From Diogma glabrata (taxonomy: Eukaryota > Arthropoda > Insecta > Diptera > Cylindrotomidae), in NCBI GenBank assembly GCA_963693315.1, contig OY856188.1, forward strand, positions 269,075,114 through 269,139,113: DNA of 64,000 bases. Direction: 5' to 3'. Position numbers and translations under genes: made by a program. Shown here in pieces: positions 47,691 to 60,137 of the stretch; positions within the stretch are counted from its first letter, which is position 1; the number at the start of each line of letters is the position of its first letter. Below the pieces are notes generated by a model. It had not been told where the DNA came from. It made no database searches and saw nothing but the letters and a program-made list of their open reading frames with translations.

Positions 47691-48680
47691 GAATCCTTTA
47701 AACAAAAGAAACTGAGCATAAATTAACGACCGGTGGTAAATTAACAACCATGTATATGGGAAACGATGACATCAAAGAAGATAGCAACAGGTCCATATTC
47801 ACCTTTGCTATAAAAAATACAAAGTGCACATAAACGTTGGATAATGTAACTTTGGTAAAATCGATTAAATACATTTGAAAGTACATACGTTGATTAAGGT
47901 AGCGGCATGCATGGCAGTTTTCGACGTGCAACACTAGAAAAAAGTGATAGTAATGCGACAATATCTATTGATGGAATCGCACTACAACAGGCTGGAAGAT
48001 ACATTAAATCAACAATGAAGCTGTATTAGGAATTTTTACCACATAAACGAAGTCCATCTGTAAAAAATCTAAAAATTAGACCAACCGTTTGTGTCACAGT
48101 TGCAAATGTGCAACAAAATGACTTGAAATCGCTTGTATTATTTTAGTGTTTGCGAGTAAAAATCATTTTAACGATGCTAATGACGAAATCGATATGCGAA
48201 GAAACTATGATACGCAGACTGTGAGATACGCTATGTCATTGCTACTACGTAAAAGAACTGATAATTTTGCTTTCAAATTGCCATTGAATATGCAATTCTT
48301 TAAAATTCCTCCGGGTAACATTTTTAAAGCATTCGGTATGAAAAAATTATATTACCTGTAGTTCGTCGATCAGTACCAGCAGATGAAATAAATGCTTGCC
48401 AAATGATATCTGTGATTTATTGTCGTCAAAATAAGATTCATTTTCAAAACTCATGTTGGGTGCAAAGTCAGACTGTAGCTCGAAATGAGTTGCTGGTGGT
48501 CGGAATTTAAAAATGCAGACGATTCGGCATCAAGATGTAATGGTTTAGCTTCAAGATTCTTAATCTCAGCTACCCAGACTTCGTCGGCTGAGAAACGAGA
48601 TAGTGCATCTGTTATGAAGGGTAATTCAAACTCCGTGATTGAGACTCGAACCACTGTCCCAAACACATCAAATTTGCCTT
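47690..48680 (-). pseudogene. Possible gypsy pol relic
   Basis: On the minus strand 48,666-48,451 reads ITEFELPFITDALSRFSADE, which resembles the RNase H end ...DALSR of gypsy pol. About 500 bp further on, HVENCHACRYLNQ resembles the integrase zinc-finger tail (V..C..C....). The order is right for a minus-strand element, but the similarity is thin and frames are broken. Note that TGGTTCGAGTCTC here also resembles a B box. Confidence 0.3.
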
Positions 48681-48874
48681 GGCAGAAATTTTCCTGGTTG
48701 TACTTATTTTTCCTTTACACATGGTTTCTTATACTCAATCCATAGTCATCATCTACTATAGCTTCCGTTAAAATAATTATTGTCCTGAAACAGTTGTGTG
48801 ATATTTCCAAATGTAATTTCCTTTATTCAGTTTGTGATCGTTAATCACTATAAAATTAGTATAGAACTGTTCAG

Positions 48875-48945
48875 TACCTCGGAGGTAAACTGCACTATGT
48901 TCTATGTAATTTACTAGTAACATAGTGCAGTTTACCTCCGAGGTA
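48875..48945. repeat. Perfect 27-bp hairpin
   Basis: TACCTCGGAGGTAAACTGCA continuing to ...CTATGTT (48,875-48,901) is repeated as its exact complement at 48,919-48,945, with a 17-base loop. The perfect stem in otherwise decayed DNA suggests recent origin or selection. It could be a small MITE. Confidence 0.85.
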
Positions 48946-49123
48946 TAATGTTGTACAATAACTTGCGCTATTACCATGTAGATGTCCTACATTCGTTTCA
49001 TAATCCATGTTTCTGTTTATAATTATTCTCCAATTTTAGGACAAGATATAACGAAAGAGATTAACCAATAAACAAAATTATCGCGTTAATCGGTTGAGGT
49101 GTAAAAACGACCTGACTTTAGCC

Positions 49124-49130
49124 TATAAAT
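49124..49130 (+). promoter_or_regulatory. TATA-box-like element
   Basis: CTATAAATACG precedes a TTAGTTTG motif by about 30 bp, a plausible Pol II start. About 1.05 kb downstream is ATGCG|GTGAGT at 50,208, resembling a start codon followed by a splice donor. This could be a gene's first exon or an LTR promoter of a retroelement; no coding exon is identified downstream. Confidence 0.3.
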
Positions 49131-49330
49131 ACGTGGTTGATGACATGTAGTGTCTCTTAGTTTGGCATTGACTTTTCGATCTGCCTGTGTTGTCGAAGTT
49201 GACAAGTTGTGATTTTGTAAAATATTACAGTTTGAATGTCGAGATTATCAAATGTTTTTTTTATTAAATAAATTTTTAGTAATTTACAATAATATCAATT
49301 CGTAGGGTTCCAATTTACCGATTTAGTGTC

Positions 49331-51395
49331 AGTGAACAAAAATCAAAAAAATTATTTACATGTTTGTGCCGTTGCGAGCGCCATATTTGCACGATCTGGT
49401 TTTTTTTGTTAACAGATTAATTGTGGAAATTTTGTCAATTTTTGTGCATCGCGAATGTCTACGTTCGTTAATAGTTTTTTTTGTGTAATTCTCGTCATTT
49501 TCTTTGGCAATTTACGTAAGTTATTTATTTACAAAAAAAAAAGAGATTCAATCGCGATATGTTTGTGAAGTTATCGAGTTAATTAAAAAAAATCGTAATT
49601 TATTTAGTTAAAATTTATATTCAACTCATTGTCAGTGACTAGTAAAATTTCATAGTCTAATTATATTCCAATTAAATGAAAATTAAAACAAAAATTATAC
49701 ATATGATGTGTGTGCTGTGATTTATCCAGTTAGCGGAATCCATAAAATATAAGTTTTTTTCTGAAGCTGTGTTAGTGGTTAGATTCATTGGTTGACGTCA
49801 TTTCCAAATTCGGGCGATAACATCTAACCCAACGGTTACTTATAGTAAAATTATAATAAAATTCGACGATCCGTGACAAAAATTGACAAGTGATCTTGAG
49901 GCTGTCTGGATTAGTGCTGTTAATGGTGTCTTACAACCAATAACGTTGGTTACAAGTAGATATCACCATATTTCATCACTGAGAGCTAACGTCGAATCAT
50001 TGCTGAAACCGGTTGTTATTTACCGGATTGATTCAATACAGCTGCCATAAATTATTACCAATTTCTATATCCGTTAATTTATATCACACTTGGCTCTTAA
50101 CAACGGTGGTAAGCTGCAATCACCTTGGCCGAGCTCTGGTCTATCTATGACCTGATGGAAATGAGCGGCTGAATTTGAAGGATAGAAGAGTAGGACGGGA
50201 CAACATCATGCGGTGAGTCAGTCATATCTGATTTTTTATTTTTATTTTATGCATGAATGATTATGGGGAAGTATGTTGGTGTACGAATGTGTGTAGATGG
50301 ATGTGTGGATGGGGATATGTATGAACGGGTGTATGAGGTGCATGTGCGTATGAGTCAGAGGAGAATGTGTTAGATTAAATGAGTTTCTTTCCACACAACA
50401 CTGATGTCCACGGCTATCACCAGTAAGGTGATTAGGACGCCGGGATTACCTCTAATTTTTTTATTTTAGAAGACAAACCTGTATTTTTTTTTTATTCGAT
50501 CACATCAGGCCAAGCTCTAACGTTATTTGTGGATTCTGATGTTATATTTTGATTTAATTTAAACAAATTGGTAATAATAATTGATGTTGGGATTGTTGAC
50601 TCTGCGCAGGCGCAATAACATCAAACCGACACATGTCATGAACATACTTTAATTCGTAATATATCCTGGTCGTTGTGTTATGAAGGGAGATAATATTGGA
50701 ATTCTGTATTCTGGTCATTTTGTTTCCAACCAGCAATTGGGCCTTTTATGTAAATATATTGCTTCCTTCTGCGAAAGCGTTAAAGGTTAACAATTTACAG
50801 TAAAAACAAACAAAATGTTATTTTTTTGCTAGTTCTGTTTATGCATTCCAAATTTTGAATGCGTGGGATTTTTACTACAAAAAAAACTTACAAAATTTGT
50901 TACCATTTGGTCTATAAAATTATATTTGGATGGAACCGATTACCACAATAATCGAATAAATAATTTAATCACTAACGGAAACTTTTCAAATTATGTTACC
51001 GGGTAAGTTGATGTAATATTATTTTGAAATGTTGAACATAGGGGCATGGATTTAGGTATGGGGTGATTGTGTGCATGTGTGTGTAAGTGTGTGCGTGTGT
51101 GTATGCGGATGAGGGTGCGCGGGTGTATGAGGAGTGAAAGTGTGAAATAGGGTGTTGATGTAGAGGGTTGGACGTGGTGATAGTGGTTCTTTTCGCGTAT
51201 CAGGGTCGCCAGAGTCTTAAGCCTTCACTTGCTTATTTTCACCTACCTGTTCTTATCAAGTTTCACGCGTACTATTGTTTATTTGTGCTGAAGTAGCAGG
51301 ATTTCTTTCTCGATCCCATAGATTGCAGCTAGTCTGGGGCTATAAATAAATCTCGCTAGGTACGCGACCTGCTTTGCCACTTCGTTGTCATTCAA
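49331..51395. other. No gene recognised; two TG-rich stretches
   Basis: Mostly AT-rich. GT-rich runs lie at about 50,265-50,370 and 51,050-51,150 (GTGTGTGCGTGTGTGT-like), possibly Z-DNA-prone simple repeats. No domain was seen in any frame. Confidence 0.5.
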
Positions 51396-51399
51396 CGAA

Positions 51400-53700
51400 A
51401 CAGCGCTTCATTACACATCTGGCAAAATGTTCTCGTTACCCTTACGGTGCTGAATTTTTAAATCAAACGCTTGCAGTTTGAGGGCCCCATTGTGCTAGTC
51501 TTCGGAGAGATCTTTTAATCCTTCAGCCATTGTAACCTTGTACGGGTCGTCACAACGGTAAATGGAAGACCTTCTACATATGGACAAAAATTTTTAATAC
51601 TGTCAACCGCTGCTAAGCACTCGAGCTCTTTCATAGTATAATTGCGTTGGGTCATTTCTAGCTGACCTCAGAGAGTTGACGTAATACTCTGCCGATACCA
51701 GTCGTACTAGCATTACACTTTATTACGAATGTATGAGAAAAATCAGGGTGTAGTACAACAGGCGGTGTGTTTAAAGCCGCTGTAAGGTCTCCATATGCGA
51801 TTTGAGCAACAGTATTCCACTCAATCTTTGATTTCTTTGCAAAGAGATTGGTATGTGGAGCGGTTTGTCTTGAAAATGCATCGCTTCTACTAGTTCTGGA
51901 TCTGCTTTTAGGCAACCATCAACCACAATATAACCCAAACATTTTCCCTTCTTCATCACGAACTTACTTTTGTCGTAGTCATAATAGCCGAGCAACTTCC
52001 GACAGTAACAGCGTGTGTTCTTCAATAATTTCGTGGGCAATCAAGAGATCGTCAAGATAAATGAATACCCTTTGTTATGTAAGTGGGCAGGTATCACCTT
52101 AAGAGTTAGGTTGTACATTGATTGGACTGCATTACACAACCCAAAAGACATTACATTAAACTGGTAAAGCGGTCGACCGGGTACCGTAAATGCTGTTTTA
52201 TCTCTTGATTTTTCTTCAAATGGAATCTGCCAAAAGATGTTTTTAAGTCAAGATTCGTGATGAGTTTGGTATTTCCAAGCCGACTAATAAGGCCCTCTAT
52301 AATTGGAAATGGAGAAGCGTCTTTAACTGTAACTTCATTAACTTTTCTTGCATCAAGACAAATCCCGAACTTTTCTGTCGGATTTTTTCACCAAAGCTAC
52401 CGGAGAGCTCCTTGAAATTTGGCTCTCTTCAATGTCCTCTAAGGCTTTCATCCTATCCACGATACAGATCCTTTTGCAAGCGGGGGAAATCGAATAATGC
52501 CTTTGCTTTACAGGCATAGTGGAGCTGTAATTTATGGTATGGGTTACTAGGTGAGTTCGCCATACACCTTGAATAGTAGAGCATGTGAAAGAGGTTTTTA
52601 CAAAAGATAATTGTTTTGGATTGAGAGTATGAACTTTATCACAATTTTCTTCGGAATTTAGGGATATGACCTTATATTTTTAAATGATTGATTGCGATTT
52701 ATCTGCATTTAATTCATCAACCATTGGGGTTATTCCCAAAAGTTTCTAGAAATCCATGCTAAGATATGGCTGTTGTATTAATCCTGGCACTATGTATAAT
52801 CATTTTGCCATTAAACTCTTTTTTTTTGCTCACTAGCTGCATTAAGATGGCCTGGGTGGTTATTTTGTAGCGTTATCTCACTAGGTGAGATAAAAAGTGA
52901 GATAAAATATTTGTCTTTGTGATCGATTATATTAGTTATTATATTAATCATTTAAACATAATTTTTTTATCTCACAATTTATCTCACCTAGTGAGATAAC
53001 GCTACAAAATAACCACCCTGGCATATTATAAAGTTTAATATCTGGGTCTGACAGACATTTTTCAGAACACTCCCCTAATGCGCTAATAGTAGCTTAACTA
53101 TCAAGCAGGGCTCTAAGGTATGTGTCAGCTATAACTCCATCATGGTATAGTCTTTCATCGACATGGTTTTCTATATAACAAATAGTTGCGTTTAAAATGT
53201 CATTTTTTAGTCCTTTTCGAAAATTAAAGTACCGTTGACTCCTTCTTAAATTAAATGAACGCGAGGATAAGTAGCTAGAATAAATTCTTTTATTAAATTA
53301 TTATCATCATGTGAATGTACGATGGAGTATTCGGTAGATTGTGAAATTTGTCTAAAATTATGTTTCTTGAAGAAATGCTGATATATGCCAGACGCAGCTT
53401 TTTCTACCTTATGTCTGGGAAAGACTGTGTATTTCGAAAGATTACGATTTCATATTACCGATAAGGCGATTCCAACACATTAATGGTATACTGCTTGGGG
53501 ATTTGATCAACGGGTTAGGATTTTCATCGTGATAATAGTTTTGCCCTTTTTTTAGTAAAATTTGGTTCGTGGCGACAATTCTGTAGATAATTAGGATCAA
53601 CACTATTCTCTATTTCAATGACCTGTTTCGTTGTTTGCAATACATTTTGAGACCAATAACCTATCCTATTCCATGTACCCTCTATTTGTAAATTTTGTCT
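51400..53700 (-). pseudogene. Gypsy pol relic: protease, RT, RNase H
   Basis: Minus strand from 53,130 down: RALLDS*ATISALG, a protease active site in which Gly of DSGA has become a stop; then CLDARKVNEVTVKDASPFPI, LISRLGNTKLITNLDLK (RT palm), KTAFTVPGRPLYQFNVMSFG, and VFIYLDDLLIAHE with an intact catalytic YLDD. Next come FVMKKGKCLGYIV, RNase H VIKCNASTTGIGRVLRQ (Asp to Asn at CDAS), and RNYTMKELECLAAV near 51,640. Above the protease, RIGYWSQNVLQ near 53,640 may be a zinc-knuckle relic. Frames change several times. It differs from the 36-41 kb element in sequence and is not its duplicate. Confidence 0.85.
52851..53021. mobile_element. 171-bp MITE inside the gypsy protease
   Basis: GGGTGGTTATTTTGTAGCG and the following bases to TGAGATAAAA (about 54 bp) recur inverted at the other end with two differences; about 55 bp of AT-rich loop separates them. 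Removing it rejoins TATGCC with ATCTTAATG of the protease frame, with a GCC probably duplicated (minus strand). A family cannot be assigned from the ends alone. The stem is better conserved than the host ORF, so it inserted after or during decay. Confidence 0.85.
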
Positions 53701-53781
53701 GGAAAGAGCTACCGTAAAAGCACTGCATTAATTACTTAATTTTTATTTACCAAATTTCAAATTTTCAAGCCACCTTTGAAG

Positions 53782-53866
53782 ATTCTTATGATTGATTTAA
53801 ATATTGGGAAATAACTTTTTTTTATAAAAAAACTTATTTCCCAATATTCAAAGCAATCATAAGAAT
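53782..53866. repeat. 85-bp hairpin
   Basis: ATTCTTATGATTG...AATATTGGGAAATAA and its complement form a 33-bp stem with about three mismatches and a T/A-rich loop. No flanking duplication was identified. Confidence 0.75.
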
Positions 53867-56800
53867 TATGAATAACTGATTCAACGAGCTATTCTTGAGA
53901 CAAAAAATAAAGGCGTCAACGTAATTAAAAATATTATTTAGTTTAATATTCAAAGCGAAGTAGTCTCATACAAGTTCGTAGAGTTCGTATTCTAAGGGTG
54001 GTAACCAGAAAAGTTCGAGATCAAACCAGCACATAACCTTTTGCTCCATGTGTATTTGTTTTTTTTTCGAAATTTGGAGAACGTGGACTAGTGGATTGTT
54101 TGTGCAAATATTTTCAATAAAAGAACCAATTTTTATCAACTTCCCGTTCCCGTTCAGAGAAAGGCTGTAGTAAGAAAAACAATTTTAACCTATTCTAAAA
54201 CGAGAAAACATTTTCTGATCAGCACAGAAATGGAAATAGTTTGAGATGAAAACCCAGAGCTTTTCAGACCAACAAAGGTTCTATAATTAACTACAAAATT
54301 CTGTATAATTTAAACCAACAAAGAAGCAATATATGAAATACAAATTGTAAGACTAAGATAACCACAATTTAACCAATGCAAAATTTCTAAGTAATCACGG
54401 AATAAATCCATTAGCAAAACTGTTTCAATATGATACAATTTTGTATTAAAAAACCACATTCATCGTTTAAGTTAATATTTCTTTGAGCAAAAGAATAAAC
54501 ATAAGAACAAAAATCATGTTTTGTCTTTTCATACTTTATCTCAAATTGAATTTATTTTCATCATTTTCTTTCATCTTTTCTTAATAATACTCTTAATAAA
54601 TTCTCAATGGAAATGTCGAAAGTAAATAAAAAAAATGTTCTACTTTTTGTTTCCATTTAGACTTTCACTTTTTGTCTATGTTTATATATTTCCCAATCTC
54701 TGTGGAGTAATTTATCATTTTTTCGTTCCTTTCCATGAACATGTTAGCTTTACCAACAAATAAAACAACTCTACCACTTTTATGGTTAGTTTTTACTCAT
54801 ATGTTTATATGTACGAGAAAATTGATACATTCATGTATTTTGGATTAAAAAAATTTAAATCAGTTATTCAAGATTTTAATGGAATAAAAAAAAATCTATA
54901 AATAACAACCGAAATTTAAAATTTTTTTTAACCCTTTTGGATTCTATGAAAATAAATCAATTTATATTCTACGTTTCTTTTTATTGAAAAACTTTTTCTT
55001 ATTTACAGTTTGATATCAAAGTTTTCCACTCCTCATCAGTATTATTATCATTTCTTATTTAAATCAACAAAAGCAACAAAATCAAAAAAAAATTAAAATC
55101 AAATCAAAACTCATACATTGAATTTGTTTTTAGATAACATCTTATCGTGTTTTTACTGGAAAATTATTTGGTTATTCAAATACTTTTTTTTTACTGACAA
55201 CCTCTAACCATTCTTTATTTGTTTGTTATTCTTTGGAAAACTTTTGATTTGAATGAAAATTTATTTTTAGAAATTTTTTTCAGATATCCTTGTACGTATA
55301 AGATGGTTCAAAATCATTTTTGCACGTGGTTGGGGAGTCGTTCAACTGGCAGATATCAACAACTACTTGATCAGTTATAAAGAAAAAATCACAAGACATA
55401 AGAAAAAGGACATCGGTCATATTTAAAGTTAAAAACTTAACGAGATTCGCAAAAGCACCCTTTGTAAGGCAACCAGCCTAGCAACGAAATAATTATTGTG
55501 TTATTCTTTTTTAAAACGTATAGATGTTATGAGTATCGTTCACAAAATCAAGAAAACACCCTGTATTAAACCTTATCGAATTGGTTTTCATACGTGAACG
55601 ACAGATCTGATCTGGACGATTTAAAACATGTTTTGAATATTTGATTCAAAAAAAAACTTTTTTACGGTCTTCGATGTGTTTGTTTGTTTTTTTACACATG
55701 AAAATGTTTGTGGTTGGAATTCATAAGTTTCATTAATTTTTGAAAGTTATAGTTTCATTTTTTTGCACTGTGAAAAATATTAGAAATATCTTTTCTAATT
55801 TGTTATATTATTATAGTGGACCGAACAACTGCAACAATAATTGAATTATTATTTTTTATTCGTAATCCGTGACAAGAATTTTGTATTCAATTTTTTTGTG
55901 TTCAATTTTTTATCTCCTTATAATCATTTTTCGTGTTTTGGATTCTGAAATTAAAATTGAGGAAAATGTTTGCATAACATTTGGTGTAATGTAAGTTTAA
56001 CGAAAGTTTGTAGCTGGTTTGATGACAACCATGAAATTTTTATTTCGAGAGCATAGATAACAAAACAATACACAAGCAAGCTTACAGGAAATTGAAAACT
56101 TGGAAATTGAATTTTGCAAATTAGCTGTAGGTCAATTGAAAAGGGCATAATAATGATTACAATATTTAGTGTTTGTAATTTTCCCTCATTGACAAATTGT
56201 GTTTGAGGTTACTATTAAAGCGTCTCGCAACAATCATTCGGAGAAAAATTTTTCAATAAAATCGACTGGGTTAGAGAAACATTTTGTTATCTCAGCAGTA
56301 CGCAGTATAATAGGCAGCTTCAAGAATACTTTTTATAACTAATCGCAAGAGCGTAGTACATGTACCAGATTTGGCAAATTTAATAATATTTCTGTTACGG
56401 TGGATGGTTTAATTTTATCCTTAAAGTCCTAATTATTGAGCATCTTTCTGTAACGACCGGCACTATTACAAATTATAAATATCATCAAAAGGGGACAACG
56501 GTTTAAAAATTCAAAAATTAATTGTCTCATTTCTATTACTGCATATTCATTATCAACAAAATTCGGACACAGTGACGTATTTTAAAATGATGATAGAACA
56601 ATGTGGGTGCAACAAGTCAATCACCAAATTTTTAAATACTTTTTCAAGTTCATACACAAACTATTACATATGTTTTGAATTTAGTACAATCGTATGATTC
56701 GTCATCCCGTCAAAATTGCGTTTCATTTGAACCAACAGCTACAAAAATATATGAAATTATGAAGATTACTTACTATTACAGACTTATTAACATTTACTTG

Positions 56801-56929
56801 TGACCATAACCCTATAATATACTTTTCGGCTTGAAGGACCGAAATGGTGCTACTCGTAGCAGTGTTATGTATTCAACTATGAAGCAATAACTTCTTTTAG
56901 TAATATGTGTTGTTTAGTTATGTTTATAT
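53867..56929. other. AT-rich, no gene seen
   Basis: Only short frames without domains. Poly-T and poly-A tracts are common. Confidence 0.5.
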
Positions 56930-57717
56930 TTTAAAAATTAAAATTTAATTTAATTTTTAGAATATAAAATTAAATTTAAATTTAAAATTTAAAGATTGAA
57001 TTATATTAAATTTTAAATTTTATAAAATTAAAACTAAATTAAATTTTAGATTGTAAAAATCAAATTAAATTTAAAATTTTGAAAATTGAGCTAAATTTTA
57101 AAAATTATAAATAAAATTATAAAAAATTAAGCGTAATTTTATATGTTAAAATTTAAAATTTATTCAAATTTAAAATTTAATTAAATTTTTCAAAATTTAG
57201 AATTTAATTTATTTTTAAAATTTAAAATTAAATATTAATTTTGACGATTTAAAATTTATTTTAATTTTTAAAATTTAATATTTATTTAATTTTTAATTTT
57301 TAAAATTCCATTCAATTTTTGAAATCTAAAGTTTAATTTAATTTTTAAAATTTAATTTAATTTCAGTAACATTGAAATAAATTAAGTTTTTAAAATTTAA
57401 TTTATTTTTTTAAAATTTATAATTAAATTTCATATCAAATTTTAAAAATTAAGTTAAATTTAAAACTTTAAAAATTAAAAATTAATTTTATTTTTTAAAA
57501 TTACATTTCAGAAACTAAAAACTAAAATTTTAGACATCAAAACAACACAATTCAATATTAAAATTTGAATTTAAATTCAAAGGTAAAATTCAAAATAGAA
57601 ATACAAAATTAATATCTTGAAAAAATTCAAAATTAAATTTAAAAATCATAATTGAAGGTTAAAATTAAGATTAAAAATTAACATTTTAAATTAAAATTCA
57701 AAATTAAAATTCTATAA
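56930..57717. repeat. Degenerate AAATTTAAAA-type low-complexity array
   Basis: Nearly 800 bp of TTTAAAATTTAAAT permutations lacking G and C except in isolated positions. No stable unit length. Confidence 0.85.
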
Positions 57718-57960
57718 CTGATGATGAAGTTTCAACTTAGCAATATCATCGCCTTGGTGGTGTTGTGGTTAAACGTGTCTACCAAAGGAATTGAACTCGT
57801 TGTTGGCACTGTTGAGGTTGCGAGCTCGAATCCCAACGGAAACACGTAAAAGAGAAAAACACAGTTTTTTGAGATATTTCTAATTGGAAAACTTCAAATT
57901 AATTCCATAATTACTCGAGCTTAATTTCACACAAAAATCCCGATTAAAATTCTATATTAA
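57718..57960 (+). repeat. tRNA-derived SINE, diverged copy
   Basis: GATGATGAAGTTTCAACTTAG, then TCATCGCC, an A-box-like TGGTGTTGTGGTTAA, a B box GCGAGCTCGAATCCC (57,820-57,834), AACACGT, and CACAAAAATCCCGATT at the end. It shares this layout with the copies at 58,735 and 59,284. AT-rich AAATT repeats begin at its 3' end. Confidence 0.65.
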
Positions 57961-58705
57961 AATTCAAATTAAAATTCCAAATTGAAATTTAATTTTAATT
58001 TAAAATTAAAATAAAAATTGGAAATTAAAATTTAAAATTAAAATTTAAAATTAAAATTGAAAATTAAAATTGAAAATTAAAATTTAAGATTAGAATTAAA
58101 ATTAAAATTCAAAATTTAAATTCAAAATTAATTTTAATTTTGAAATTTTGTCTTGAATTTTAATTTTGAATTTTAATTTTTATTTTTATTTTTTGTTATT
58201 ATTTTTAATTCTGATTTTGAATTTTAATTTTAATTTTGTTTTTAATTTTGAATTTTAATTTTTAATTCTAATTTTGAATTTTCATTTTGAATTTCATTTT
58301 TGAATTTTAATTTTAATTTTGAATTTTAATTTTAAATTCTAATTTTGAATTTTAATTTTGAATTTTAATCTTGTATTTTAATTTTGAATTTTAATTTTGA
58401 ATTTTTATTTTGAATTTTATTTTTGAATGTTAATTTTGAACTTTAATTTTGAAATTTTATTTTCAATTTTAATTTCAAATTTTAATTTTGAATTAAAATT
58501 AAATTTTATTTTATTTTTGAATTTTAATTTTGAATCTTAATCTTGAATATTAATTTTGAATTTTGATTTTTAATTTTAATTATGAATTTTAATTTTGAAT
58601 TTTCTTTTCGAATTTTAATATTGAATTTTAATTTTGAAATTTAATTTTAAATTTTAATTTTGAATTTTGAATTTTAATTTTAAATTTTAAATTAAAATTA
58701 AGTTT
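57961..58705. repeat. Opposed AT arrays forming a large inverted repeat
   Basis: Up to about 58,133 the array reads AAAATTAAAATTC; beyond it, the complement GAATTTTAATTTT. The switch near 58,133 makes a potential hairpin with arms of more than 130 bp. The right arm is longer (about 570 bp). Confidence 0.8.
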
Positions 58706-58734
58706 TAATTTCTTTGGGATTTTTTGTATTAATA

Positions 58735-59010
58735 TTAAGTAAATATGAAAAATGGTGAAGCTTCGATTTAGAAATTATCTGAACATCAAAATTAAAATAG
58801 AGTTCGTCATCGCCACTGTGGCTAAGTTGTGTAAGGCACACGTGATTTGAACATGTGTCTCTGATGAATCTGAGTTCGAATCCTGGCACGAAACACAAAA
58901 AAAAATTTCTAAACGAATTTGAGAGAAAAGGAAAAGATATTTCGAATTGCAAAAATCAAGTGATTTTCAATATGTACTTAAGCTTAATTGATCACAAAAA
59001 ACCCCTCCAT
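58735..59010 (+). repeat. tRNA-derived SINE, copy A
   Basis: TTAAGTAAATATGAAAAATG start, A-box region GTGGCTAAGTTGTGTAAGGC, B box GAGTTCGAATCCTGG (58,872-58,886), then ACGAAACACAAAAAAAAATTT and an end at CACAAAAAACCCCT. It is about 88% identical by eye to copy B. Pol III-type boxes with no complete tRNA fold indicate a SINE. Confidence 0.8.
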
Positions 59011-59283
59011 ATTAAAAATTCCCCTAAAGTTGTCTATATTTCCTAACCAAAAATATAGCAATAAATTGACCATGCATCAGATATTAAGTTTCGCATTGAT
59101 TGACAACAATCAATAATGACTTTGCGCTCGTGACTTAGGATGATGATTAGAATGCTGATTTGAGATGTTAACGAAATACTCACTCATCCTATGAATTCAT
59201 ACATCGTAATATCTAAAAATTTAATACACAAAATCCCAAAGAAATGCAATTTCCAATGTGTAATCATACATGAAAGATTCAAC

Positions 59284-59558
59284 TTAAGTAAATATGAAAA
59301 ATGATGAAGTTTCAATTAAGAAATTATCTGAACATGAAAATTAAAATAGATTTCTTCATCGCTGCTGTGGCTATGTTGTGTAAGACACACGGGATTTGAA
59401 CATGTGTCTCTGATGAACGTGAGTTCGAATCCTGGCACGAAACACAAAAAAAAATTTCTAAAGGAGTTTGAGAGAAAATAAAAAGTTATTTCGAATTGCA
59501 AAATTCAAGTGATTTCCAATATGTACTTAAGCTTAATTGATTACAAAAAAACCCCTCA
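59284..59558 (+). repeat. tRNA-derived SINE, copy B
   Basis: Same order as copy A: TTAAGTAAATATGAAAAATG, GTGGCTATGTTGTGTAAGAC, GAGTTCGAATCCTGG, ACGAAACACAAAA, ACCCCTCAAAATTAAA. The 3' end passes into TTTTAATATTGAATTTTAA repeats. A 26-bp sequence before copy A (ATTTCTTTGGGATTTTTTG) occurs inverted before copy B (about 59,220-59,246). Confidence 0.8.
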
Positions 59559-59656
59559 AAATTAAATTTTAATATTGAATTTTAACTTTAAATTTTAATT
59601 TTAAAAATTCAATTGTGTCGACTGTCGGCACTTGGCGAAACATTTTAATATAAATT

Positions 59657-60137
59657 AAAAATTGATACCACTTGTTTTTATCAGGGTTGTGCCGTAGACA
59701 AAATAGATTACTTTACATGCATAGATTACGCATAGATTACGTGTAAATTACGCGAGATATTTTCGTGTAATCTATAATGTAAACTATAATGTAATCTATT
59801 TAATTGATATGTGAATTCTTAAATTTTTTTAGCAATAAATTAACTTTTTTCAAGATCGCAAGATCTTGTTTTTGACAATATTATTGATCATGTCTTTTGC
59901 GAAAAAATCGAAAAAATTTTCAGTAGGGATAATACAATATTTCTTCTTAAATCAAAATTAATAGATTACACCAAATTTACATAGATGACATAGATTACAT
60001 TACATAGATTACATGTAATGTAATCTATTTTAGATTACGCGTAAAGGAACAACCCTGGGTTTTATTTCGCAAATAAAAAATATATTATTATTTTTTTTTA
60101 TTTGCGAAATAAAAACAAGTGTTATCAATTTTTTATT
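59657..60137. repeat. Old hairpin interrupted by a hAT-like element
   Basis: With 59,682-60,065 removed, AAAATTGATACCACTTGTTTTTAT joins TTCGCAAATAAAAA. This matches, inverted, TTTTTATTTGCGAAATAAAAAC...AGTGTTATCAATTTT at 60,100-60,137. The stem is about 38 bp with one mismatch. Confidence 0.85.
59682..60057. mobile_element. 376-bp hAT-like MITE
   Basis: It starts CAGGGTTGTGCC and ends GGAACAACCCTG, an inverted repeat beginning CAGGG as in hAT elements. GTTTTTAT before it and GGTTTTAT after it are an 8-bp target duplication with one change. The pre-insertion site can be read from the partner arm of the surrounding hairpin, which confirms both ends. The interior repeats TAGATTAC/GTAATCTA many times in both orientations. 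Confidence 0.88.

Noticed and set aside
47300..47700. Copia-type polyprotein relic on the plus strand
   Set aside because: One short HWKEAVLNE-like match resembles copia RT (W..A...E), but no second motif was found.
48451..48666. Firm gypsy RNase H call
   Set aside because: Only ...DALSR is convincing, and the same bases include a B-box-like TGGTTCGAGTCTC; retained at low confidence only.
49853..49875. tRNA-Arg-type primer-binding site (CGACGATCCGTGACA)
   Set aside because: Only a partial match to TGGCGACCGTGACA, with no LTR end immediately before it.
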